A DNA stretch of 5,530 bases from Bacillota bacterium. GTDB taxonomy: Bacteria; Bacillota; Clostridia; Acetivibrionales; DSM-1351. A program made the translations under genes and the position numbers. Location: positions 1-5,530 of the forward strand of contig JAEZIV010000135.1 of assembly GCA_023436515.1 (NCBI GenBank). Direction: 5' to 3'. The stretch's first letter is position 1. Every line of letters starts with the position of its first letter. Below are positions 1 to 5,530 of this stretch, one piece after another. Below the pieces are notes generated by a model. The model worked only from the letters and a program-made list of their open reading frames with translations. It was not told where the DNA came from and ran no database searches.

Positions 1-1
1 A

Positions 2-475
2 GCCAGAGCCGGTGAGCAGGGAAGAGGCTTTGCTGTGGTTGCCGAAGAGGTGAGAAAGCTTGCCGAACAAAGCTCCACCATGGTAAATAGTATCTCGAAG
101 GTAATAAAAGATATTGCCGAAAAATCACTTGATACTTATAATGTCGTTATTGAGGGGAGCTCAGCGGCTAATACCGGAAAGGGCTTGCTAAATGATATAT
201 CCGACTATTTTCAAGAGGTCAGGAAAGCTTTTTCTGATACAAATAAAGATATAGATACCGGAATGAAAATGTTCTCAGATATAACTGTAAATTATTCCGA
301 GACACAGAAGGAAATGGCGTCAATAGCCAGTATTTCAGAGGAAAATGCTGCTTCAGTGGAAGAAATCATGGTCACCGTTGAGGATGTAAATGATCAAATA
401 GCTCAAAGCGGTGAAACCATTGAGAAATTAAATAAGCTAAGCAGGGAGTTGAAGGGGCTACTTACTTCCAATTAA
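2..475 (+). CDS. Methyl-accepting chemotaxis protein, C-terminal signalling part (5' end outside window)
   Basis: This is the last 157 codons of a chemoreceptor, open at the left edge and ending in TAA at 473-475. The first residues, ARAGEQGRGFAVVAEEVRKL, are the hallmark of the MCP cytoplasmic hairpin just past its tip, where the receptor contacts CheA and CheW. The rest is a long amphipathic helix returning towards the membrane. A stretch at 326-355 (ASISEENAAS) fits the receptor methylation consensus of paired small residues flanking paired Glu/Gln, so the Glu pair at 338-343 is the likely CheR/CheB site. The protein ends in LKGLLTSN, with no NWETF-like CheR-tethering pentapeptide. The roughly 157 residues after the tip suggest one of the longer cytoplasmic heptad classes, which is typical of Firmicutes. 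The sensor domain and membrane segments are outside the window, so the ligand cannot be inferred. An internal ATG at 35 is not the start, because the frame is open and conserved upstream of it. Confidence 0.96.
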   Translation, partial: ARAGEQGRGFAVVAEEVRKLAEQSSTMVNSISKVIKDIAEKSLDTYNVVIEGSSAANTGKGLLNDISDYFQEVRKAFSDTNKDIDTGMKMFSDITVNYSETQKEMASIASISEENAASVEEIMVTVEDVNDQIAQSGETIEKLNKLSRELKGLLTSN

Positions 476-490
476 GAATTAATGTATAAT

Positions 491-530
491 AAAAGTCGTT
501 ACATGGAAATTTGAGTGTAACGACTTTTTT
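491..530 (+). terminator. Rho-independent terminator of the chemoreceptor gene
   Basis: A perfect 13-bp inverted repeat lies 15 bases after the chemoreceptor stop codon: AAAAGTCGTTACA (491-503) pairs with TGTAACGACTTTT (516-528) across a 12-base loop. The T run covers 525-530. Because the left arm begins with AAAA, the hairpin could also work partly in the opposite direction, but no convergent gene is visible. It separates the chemoreceptor from the helicase gene. Confidence 0.93.
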
Positions 531-575
531 GATAATCTGAATATAATCTATCTCTCACCTTTATTATAGCATTTC

Positions 576-626
576 TTTACAGTAAAAAACAGACTTATAT
601 TTTAAACTTATTAGTTGTATTATAAT
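576..626 (+). promoter_or_regulatory. Probable promoter region for the HelD-like gene
   Basis: Once the preceding terminator is passed, the helicase gene needs its own promoter, and this AT-rich stretch is the best place for it. A perfect TATAAT lies at 621-626, about 90 bases before the start codon, but no good -35 hexamer sits 16-18 bases upstream of it. A second possibility is TTTACA (576-581), a 5/6 match to the -35 consensus, followed after 16 bases by TATTTT (598-603). Either would give a leader of roughly 80-105 bases. AT-rich DNA yields such matches by chance, so the exact start is uncertain. Confidence 0.4.
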
Positions 627-703
627 AACCTGCTCATATATGACGCTGTGAAAGTATTTCCATATACTCAAGAACAAAATGCACATGAGCGAATATATGT
701 TTT

Positions 704-710
704 GGAGGAG
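704..710 (+). promoter_or_regulatory. Ribosome binding site that fixes the HelD-like start
   Basis: GGAGGAG at 704-710 leaves 6 bases between GGAGG and the ATG at 715. The in-frame ATG codons further upstream, at 679, 685 and 697, have no comparable purine-rich site before them. The 679 codon would also place this Shine-Dalgarno sequence inside the coding region. The start at 715 is therefore preferred, which removes 12 residues from the longest possible reading frame. Confidence 0.85.
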
Positions 711-714
711 CCTG

Positions 715-2979
715 ATGATTACTGATAAAGAGATTTGGGATCAAGAAAATATCTATCTGAGTAAGGTAATAAAAGAGATCGAGGTTCAAGTCGAAAGTGG
801 AATAAATGCCGCCGGAAACTATAAGAAGGAAGCAGTTGAACTTCAGAAGCAAATGTGGGAAGAAGTCAGGTGTGCACCTACAGGACTGAGTGATCTTGAG
901 GATGCTGCACAGCTTTGGCAGTATCAGGTGAATATTTCAAATCAGGCAAGGAAATTTAAATTCTCTTCCGATAAGGTTAGTAGGTTGGAGCGAATGAGAC
1001 AGAGTCCTTATTTTGCAAGAATCGACTTTATTGAGGAAGGAGAAGAGAAGGAAGAACATATATATATCGGTATATTTAATCTTGGCACAAAAAACAATAG
1101 GGAAATTCTTGTTTATGATTGGAGAGCTCCCATATCAGGAATGTTTTATGACTTTGAAACAGGTTCCTGTAGCTATGCTTGTCCTGCAGGCTTAATCATG
1201 GGGCGGATGCTGCTCAAGAGGCAGTACAAAATAGAAAAAGCAAATATTGTATACATGTTTGACAGCAGCTTGAGCATAAGGGATGAGATGCTCAAGGATA
1301 TTTTGGGAAAGAGCACAGACAATAGAATGAAAACTATTGTAGCAAGTATCCAAAGGGAGCAAAATACCGTTATCAGAAATGTTGATAATAGGATTATGCT
1401 TGTTGAAGGGCCTGCGGGGAGCGGTAAAACCTCCATTGCTCTTCACAGAGCGGCGTACCTGCTCTATAAGTATAGGGAAAGCATGAAATCCGAGAATATT
1501 CTTGTTCTTTCTCCAAACCATGTTTTTGAGGACTATATCTCAAATGTTCTTCCGGAATTGGGTGAGGAAAATGTTCTCAGAAGCACCTTTGCAGATTTTT
1601 TCAAAAGCATACTTCAGCCTGGCTTCCACATAGAAGCTGCAAACCATCAAATGGAGTATATCCTATCGAGGAAAGAGCATAGCACCAGGCTTAAGGCTAT
1701 TAAGTTTAAAGCCTCTGAGAGGTTTCTTGGATTTTTGGAGAGGTATATAAATTACCTTAAAGAGGGAAAAAGCCTTCGGTTTGAGGATTTGATTTACAAC
1801 GGTCAAACCATATGTTCAGCGGAGGAAATTACTGCTCTTTTCACAGAGGACTACTCTCGGATTCCATATGCAAAGCGTTTGGAAAAGCTACGACAAAGAC
1901 TGATATTTCTTTTAGAGCAAGCAGAGGAAAGGCGCATATATGAGCGGTTGGAGCTTATTCGTCAGTACAAGCATGGCCAGGAGGAAGGGTTCTCGGAGGA
2001 AGACTCTTTAGCCAGAAAGGAGTATCAGACTGCTCACAACAGCATAGCTCAACTGACCTCCTTTGATCTTATTTCTTTGTATAAAGCCCTTTTCAATAAA
2101 CCGGACATTTTTTTTGATTTTAATAATATAATTGATATAATTGAAAAAGAAGCAATAAAGGATATATGCCAATACACAAAATATCAAATAGATCGAAATA
2201 CTATTAAATACGAAGACCTTGCGCCAATCTTATATCTGGGAATCTCCCTCGATTCCTTAAATAGTAACAAAACCATTAAGCACATTATAATTGACGAGGC
2301 TCAGGATTATACGGTTATACATTACGAGATTTTCAGAAAAGCTTTTCAATTCGCTAATATGACCATACTTGGAGATATGAATCAGACTGTAAACAGGTAT
2401 ATGAATGCCGGCAGCTTCGAAAGCATAGCAAAGGTTTTTGAAAGTTCGGATTTTAAGTATGTTACATTGACAAAGAGCTATCGCTCAAGTATGGAGATTG
2501 CAGCCTTCTGCAAGCAGATAATTTCAGCTCCTGACTCATCTGAACAATTGAACAGGCACGGAGACAAGCCTAAAATTATATATACCGATAAAAAATATTT
2601 AGCAGATAGGATTTCAAAGGACATTGGTAAGCTTAAGTCAAAGGGCTATAAGCTAATAGCGGTAATCTGTAAAAATGTCCCAGAATGTGAAAGATTGTAT
2701 AGAGAAATACAAGCATTGGTTGATATTAAGCTTGTGTCAAACAAAAGTGATGAATATGAGGAAGGTGTGGTAATAATACCATCGTACCTGTCAAAAGGGT
2801 TGGAATTCGATGCTGTTCTAGTTAGTTCGGTTAATCACGCCGATTATTCAGGGGAAGAGGAAAGAAGAATATTATACACAGTGTGTACAAGGGCTTTGCA
2901 TGAATTATACCTATATCATTCAGAGGATGTTTCGGATTTAATAAAGAACATAAGCAGTGAGAATTATTCTAAAGAATAG
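715..2979 (+). CDS. helD: HelD-like superfamily 1 helicase/ATPase (RNA polymerase-recycling factor family)
   Basis: The product has 754 residues, close to the roughly 770 of Bacillus subtilis HelD. HelD proteins bind RNA polymerase and use ATP to remove stalled or post-termination enzyme from nucleic acid. The first ~75 residues are charged and helical, matching the N-terminal arm that enters the polymerase secondary channel. The family signature YDWRAP is at 134-139. The motor motifs follow in order: Q-motif region QREQN 213-217, Walker A GPAGSGKT 232-239 (Lys238), motif Ia LVLSPN 263-268, Walker B IIIDEAQD 524-531, motif III-like LGDMNQT 552-558, LTKSYRSS 585-592, KGLEFD 694-699, and motif VI with TRALH 725-729 (Arg726). 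The region between about 280 and 500 is the less conserved insertion expected to hold the clamp arm. No motor residue is missing, so an active ATPase is expected. UvrD/PcrA and Rep are less likely because of the DWRAP block and the HelD-type motif Ia context. A role specific to this copy, such as antibiotic tolerance, is not shown by the sequence. Confidence 0.93.
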   Translation: MITDKEIWDQENIYLSKVIKEIEVQVESGINAAGNYKKEAVELQKQMWEEVRCAPTGLSDLEDAAQLWQYQVNISNQARKFKFSSDKVSRLERMRQSPYFARIDFIEEGEEKEEHIYIGIFNLGTKNNREILVYDWRAPISGMFYDFETGSCSYACPAGLIMGRMLLKRQYKIEKANIVYMFDSSLSIRDEMLKDILGKSTDNRMKTIVASIQREQNTVIRNVDNRIMLVEGPAGSGKTSIALHRAAYLLYKYRESMKSENILVLSPNHVFEDYISNVLPELGEENVLRSTFADFFKSILQPGFHIEAANHQMEYILSRKEHSTRLKAIKFKASERFLGFLERYINYLKEGKSLRFEDLIYNGQTICSAEEITALFTEDYSRIPYAKRLEKLRQRLIFLLEQAEERRIYERLELIRQYKHGQEEGFSEEDSLARKEYQTAHNSIAQLTSFDLISLYKALFNKPDIFFDFNNIIDIIEKEAIKDICQYTKYQIDRNTIKYEDLAPILYLGISLDSLNSNKTIKHIIIDEAQDYTVIHYEIFRKAFQFANMTILGDMNQTVNRYMNAGSFESIAKVFESSDFKYVTLTKSYRSSMEIAAFCKQIISAPDSSEQLNRHGDKPKIIYTDKKYLADRISKDIGKLKSKGYKLIAVICKNVPECERLYREIQALVDIKLVSNKSDEYEEGVVIIPSYLSKGLEFDAVLVSSVNHADYSGEEERRILYTVCTRALHELYLYHSEDVSDLIKNISSENYSKE

Positions 2980-3013
2980 AATAGCAATAAATGTCCGATT
3001 TTTTATCAACAAT

Positions 3014-3082
3014 TTACCAGATTATAAGGTGATACTCATGCTAATATCTTGTTATTGGCACTATTTAATGGTAACTTTTTAA
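3014..3082 (+). promoter_or_regulatory. Possible leader ORF and weak attenuator ahead of the MFS gene
   Basis: An ATG at 3038 opens a 14-codon ORF, MLISCYWHYLMVTF, ending in TAA at 3080-3082. It is preceded by AAGGTGAT (3026-3033), which resembles a ribosome binding site. The ORF overlaps a weak hairpin: GTTATT (3051-3056) can pair, with two G-U pairs in RNA, with GGTAAC (3070-3075), followed by five T (3076-3080). The same right arm (TGGTAA, 3069-3074) is also perfectly complementary to TTACCA (3014-3019), so two mutually exclusive pairings exist. That arrangement resembles translation-coupled attenuation, but the stems are only 6 bp and could be chance. If the weak TATAAG at 3023-3028 is a promoter -10, this leader would not be transcribed with its ribosome site. 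Confidence 0.22.
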
Positions 3083-3086
3083 ATTT

Positions 3087-3093
3087 GAGGGAG
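3087..3093 (+). promoter_or_regulatory. Ribosome binding site supporting a GTG start of the MFS gene
   Basis: GAGGGAG at 3087-3093 lies 7 bases before the GTG at 3101-3103. The nearest upstream in-frame ATG (3068-3070) meets an in-frame TAA at 3080-3082, so it cannot extend the gene. The next ATG in frame is residue 40, which would remove the first membrane helix. The GTG start is therefore well supported. Confidence 0.85.
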
Positions 3094-3100
3094 AACATCT

Positions 3101-4384
3101 GTGGTAAATATATTTCATTCTTTTAAGAACTTAAGTGGTAATCAGAAGGTTACTATAATATGTCAGTGCTTCTGGGGTGTTCCTTTTGGAATCTGCAACT
3201 TCTATTTAAGCCTGTATATGAAAAGCCAAGGGGTTACAGATAGGCAGCTTGGTTACTTAATATCCTTTGGCTTTATCTTTGGAATTATTTCTTCTCTTTT
3301 TGGGGGAGTTATAGTTGATACATTGGGTAGAAAAAGGGCTATGGTTATTTCGGATATAATTACGTGGCCCCTATCCTTTTTAATATATGCTTTATCAAGC
3401 AGCTATTTAATGTTCTTGCTGGGGGTTTTTACAAACAAGCTTGGTGGAATGGTCACAAGTGTTGCATTTAACTGCATAATGTCTGAAGATGCCAACAAGC
3501 AGCAACGAATGTCAGCCTTTAATTTGATAAACATAATAAATACAACCACCGGCTTGTTAGTACCTCTAGGTGGAATTGCCGTCAAGAATTTCGGGTTGGT
3601 GCAATCTGAAAGATCCTTCCTTTTTATTGGCGCTATTATTATGACTGCAATGATGCTAATAAGAAATAAGTTTTATGTGGAGAGTGAAATAGGTAAAACG
3701 GTGCTGGCCGAAGCCAGAAATAAGAGCCTAAAATCAAAGCTGGATTTTGGACTTTATGGCAGGACAATTTCGGTGCTGAAAAGAAAGCCTGAAATATTCC
3801 TTACCATGTGTCTGTTTATTTTGTTTCAGATATATGTAGCAATAGGCTCTTATGCAAGTCTATATTTTGTTCCTTACTTAACCGACAGTCTTAAAATGGA
3901 CAAGTCCCTGATCTCAATATTAGGTGCTGTTTTTGCAAGTGTAACACTTTTGGTATCTATTTTTCTTAACCCAATATTATTACATAGGTTTAGCAACTCA
4001 AAGCTTATGACCGCGGGCTTCTCATTGGACATAATAGCCGTGCTTATACTAATATTTGCCCCCGACGGGAATTTACCAATGGTTATACTTCACATAGTAT
4101 TCTATGCCTGTGGGGCTTCTATCCTTATGCCGCACCTAAGCTCCTTGATTGCAAATGTTACACAGGAGAACGAGAGAACGGGAGTATATACCCTTTTAAA
4201 TACAATGTCCAGTATCCTGGCTTCCATCGTAGGTGTTGTGTCAGGATATATCTTTGATTTTAATCAAGTATTGATTTATGTACTCTCACTGGTCATATTG
4301 ACGGCATGTATGACACTGGTTGCTGTCTTTAGGCGTGTAACCGGATCGAAACAGGGCAAAAGCAGCGGCTTAACCTTGAGCTAA
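3101..4384 (+). CDS. Major facilitator superfamily transporter, 12 membrane helices
   Basis: The product is a 427-residue inner-membrane secondary transporter. Hydrophobic segments at about 17-39, 50-70, 80-99, 101-122, 139-160, 172-188, 231-256, 270-290, 301-320, 325-350, 362-385 and 388-410 give twelve helices in two halves. They are joined by a charged cytoplasmic loop at about 189-230. MFS motif A is clear between helices 2 and 3 at 69-81 (G69, D73, G76, R77, K78, R79). No fused domain is present. The substrate cannot be read from the sequence. The arabinofuranosidase gene starts 42 bp after the stop with its own ribosome binding site and no terminator between, so the two are probably co-transcribed. 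That favours a pentose or arabino-oligosaccharide importer. The helicase gene 121 bp upstream allows the alternative of a drug exporter. The start is GTG, chosen from the GAGGGAG site. The transporter call is firm, but its substrate is unknown. Confidence 0.92.
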   Translation: MVNIFHSFKNLSGNQKVTIICQCFWGVPFGICNFYLSLYMKSQGVTDRQLGYLISFGFIFGIISSLFGGVIVDTLGRKRAMVISDIITWPLSFLIYALSSSYLMFLLGVFTNKLGGMVTSVAFNCIMSEDANKQQRMSAFNLINIINTTTGLLVPLGGIAVKNFGLVQSERSFLFIGAIIMTAMMLIRNKFYVESEIGKTVLAEARNKSLKSKLDFGLYGRTISVLKRKPEIFLTMCLFILFQIYVAIGSYASLYFVPYLTDSLKMDKSLISILGAVFASVTLLVSIFLNPILLHRFSNSKLMTAGFSLDIIAVLILIFAPDGNLPMVILHIVFYACGASILMPHLSSLIANVTQENERTGVYTLLNTMSSILASIVGVVSGYIFDFNQVLIYVLSLVILTACMTLVAVFRRVTGSKQGKSSGLTLS

Positions 4385-4412
4385 GCTGTGATCACCATAT
4401 AAAATGTACGAG

Positions 4413-4421
4413 AGGAGAAGG
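4413..4421 (+). promoter_or_regulatory. Ribosome binding site of the arabinofuranosidase gene
   Basis: AGGAGAAGG at 4413-4421 places AGGAG 9 bases before the ATG at 4427. It lies in the 42-bp spacer after the transporter stop codon, where I see no terminator and no convincing promoter. This supports independent translation of the second gene on a shared transcript. Confidence 0.8.
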
Positions 4422-4426
4422 TAATA

Positions 4427-5530
4427 ATGAAGAAAGCAAAACTGAAGGTTGACAAGGATTTTATAATCTCGAAGGTCGACAAGCGTATTTTCAGTACCTT
4501 TATTGAACCAATAGGGAAAATAGTATATGGAAACATATATAATCCCGAGCATCCTGAGGCTGATGAGCAAGGCTTCCGTAAGGACGTCCTGAAGCTGATG
4601 CGTGAACTGAATTCAACTGCCATCAGATATCCCGGAGGAAATTTTGTGTCGGGTTACAATTGGATGGACGGTATAGGCCCAAAGGAAAAGCGCCCAGTAC
4701 GTTTTGAAAAAGCCTGGAGACAGCTTGAAACCAACCAGATGGGTATTGACGAATATACCGATTGGGTTAAGAAAGCAGGCTCAGAGCCAATGCTTGCCGT
4801 GAACCTTGGTACTGGAACTCCCGAAGAGGCCTCGTATGAAATTGAGTACACCAACTTGGAGGGAGGAACCTATTTCAGTGACCTTCGCAAGCAAAACGGA
4901 TATGAAAAGCCTCATGATATAAAGCTTTGGTGTCTGGGTAACGAGATGGACGGAACCTGGCAGATGGGAGAGAAAACAGCCGAGGAGTATGGGCGTGTAG
5001 CTTATGAGGCTGCGAAACAAATGCGTACTGTAGATCCTGATATTGAATTGGTTGCTTGCGGAAGCTGTGCAAATGATAAAACCCACCCATCGTACCCCGA
5101 TTGGGATAGAATCGTTCTAGAGCATTGCTACGAAAAGGTTGATTATCTTTCAATTCACCGCTACTATAGCTATGATCCTGAAATCATTAAAGGTACAGTG
5201 TTCCCGGCTCAGTTTACACCTGAAGATCTGCCATGTATCGCTCAGGATGCAGGTAGTTTTATTGATACGGTTTGTGCGGCAGCAGACTTTGTTAAGGGAA
5301 GAAAATACTCCGATAAAACCGTTAATATCTGTTTTGACGAATGGGGTATTATATCCAGCTATTTAGCCAAAGCCGAAGGTCTGGACTGGAGCGAGCGCTT
5401 AGTTCCTGAAGATGGAAAACGTGCAATGAGTGCCAATGTTATTGATGCATGTTTATTTGGAAGTCTCCTTATTACATTTATAAACAAAAGTGACCGTGTT
5501 AAAATTGCCTGCCAGTCAATAGTTATAGGC
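4427..5530 (+). CDS. Alpha-L-arabinofuranosidase, glycoside hydrolase family 51 (3' end outside window)
   Basis: The first 368 codons are present, with no stop before the right edge. GH51 enzymes of about 500 residues remove terminal alpha-L-arabinofuranosyl groups from arabinoxylan and arabinan oligosaccharides by a retaining mechanism. There is no signal peptide, so it should act in the cytoplasm on imported oligosaccharides. Family landmarks are clear: FIE (Glu27), RYPGGNF at 67-73 (Arg67, Asn72), WCLGNEMDG at 168-176 with acid/base Glu173, IHRYY at 243-247 (His244, Tyr246), and FDEW at 303-306 with nucleophile Glu305. Numbering is close to that of well-studied GH51 enzymes. Essentially the whole catalytic barrel is present, and the missing part is mainly the C-terminal beta-sandwich. 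Some usually constant positions differ: FIEPIGK instead of FIEHLGR, GTWQ instead of GPWQ, and DEWGII instead of DEWNVW. This suggests a divergent subgroup, perhaps with altered substrate preference. The start is the ATG after AGGAGAAGG. Symbols such as abfA or arfA are used for relatives, but I cannot choose one. Confidence 0.93.
   Translation, partial: MKKAKLKVDKDFIISKVDKRIFSTFIEPIGKIVYGNIYNPEHPEADEQGFRKDVLKLMRELNSTAIRYPGGNFVSGYNWMDGIGPKEKRPVRFEKAWRQLETNQMGIDEYTDWVKKAGSEPMLAVNLGTGTPEEASYEIEYTNLEGGTYFSDLRKQNGYEKPHDIKLWCLGNEMDGTWQMGEKTAEEYGRVAYEAAKQMRTVDPDIELVACGSCANDKTHPSYPDWDRIVLEHCYEKVDYLSIHRYYSYDPEIIKGTVFPAQFTPEDLPCIAQDAGSFIDTVCAAADFVKGRKYSDKTVNICFDEWGIISSYLAKAEGLDWSERLVPEDGKRAMSANVIDACLFGSLLITFINKSDRVKIACQSIVIG

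Noticed and set aside
532..549. Direct repeat ATAATCT at 532-538 and 543-549, 11 bases apart
   Set aside because: Only two short AT-rich copies right after a terminator, with no further copies, so not treated as a regulatory array or CRISPR.
634..643. Perfect 10-bp palindrome TCATATATGA just downstream of the candidate -10 at 621-626, considered as an operator
   Set aside because: A 10-bp AT-rich palindrome is expected several times by chance in a window this size, and there is no second copy or flanking symmetry.
679..714. Longer N-terminus of the HelD-like protein from the ATG at 679
   Set aside because: No ribosome binding site precedes it, whereas GGAGGAG at 704-710 is well placed for the ATG at 715, and the extra 12 residues look like non-coding sequence.
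1173..1521. Two overlapping minus-strand reading frames inside the helicase gene
   Set aside because: They are antisense to conserved coding sequence including the Walker A motif, and their products resemble nothing I recognise.
3055..3083. TTGGCA (3055-3060) with TTTAAA (3078-3083) at 17-bp spacing as a promoter for the MFS gene
   Set aside because: Transcription would begin near 3090, inside the GAGGGAG ribosome binding site, leaving no usable leader for the GTG start at 3101.
4368..4386. Inverted repeat GCTTA...TAAGC at the end of the transporter gene, considered as a terminator
   Set aside because: The stem is only 5 bp and no T run follows, so it does not separate the transporter from the arabinofuranosidase gene.
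4370..5153. Several minus-strand reading frames of 66-101 codons opposite the arabinofuranosidase gene
   Set aside because: They lie antisense to conserved GH51 motifs, overlap one another and show no protein-like pattern.
5139..5366. A plus-strand 75-codon reading frame in another frame within the GH51 gene
   Set aside because: It is fully contained in well-conserved GH51 coding sequence and its product has no recognisable features.

Overview
The window looks like chromosomal DNA of a low-GC Gram-positive anaerobe, most likely a Clostridia member of the plant-fibre-degrading kind. This rests on AT-rich non-coding DNA, strong GGAGG-type ribosome binding sites, a Firmicutes-style chemoreceptor tail, a HelD-type RNA polymerase-recycling helicase and a cytoplasmic GH51 arabinofuranosidase. 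The species assignment is inference. All supported genes are on the + strand.

Layout: (1) 2-475 is the 3' end of a methyl-accepting chemotaxis protein gene, closed by a clear intrinsic terminator (491-530). (2) A 239-bp gap (476-714) holds that terminator and an AT-rich stretch with a consensus -10 hexamer (621-626). (3) 715-2979 is a complete HelD-like superfamily 1 helicase/ATPase with all its motor motifs. (4) A 121-bp gap (2980-3100) has no strong terminator. It holds a possible 14-codon leader ORF overlapping a weak hairpin followed by five T. (5) 3101-4384 is a 12-helix MFS transporter with a GTG start. (6) After only 42 bp, 4427-5530 is the first 368 codons of a GH51 alpha-L-arabinofuranosidase that runs off the window.

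How they may work together: the chemoreceptor is transcriptionally separate. The MFS gene and the GH51 gene are very probably one operon, which fits uptake of an arabinose-containing sugar followed by intracellular trimming. The helicase lies just upstream of the transporter, so the alternative is a HelD/efflux pair linked to stress or antibiotic tolerance. The sequence alone does not decide between these.

I found no RNA genes, insertion sequences, CRISPR array or phage features. No clearly undescribed system is visible. The items most worth a second look are the helD-MFS junction with its possible attenuator, and the divergent active-site surroundings of the GH51 enzyme.
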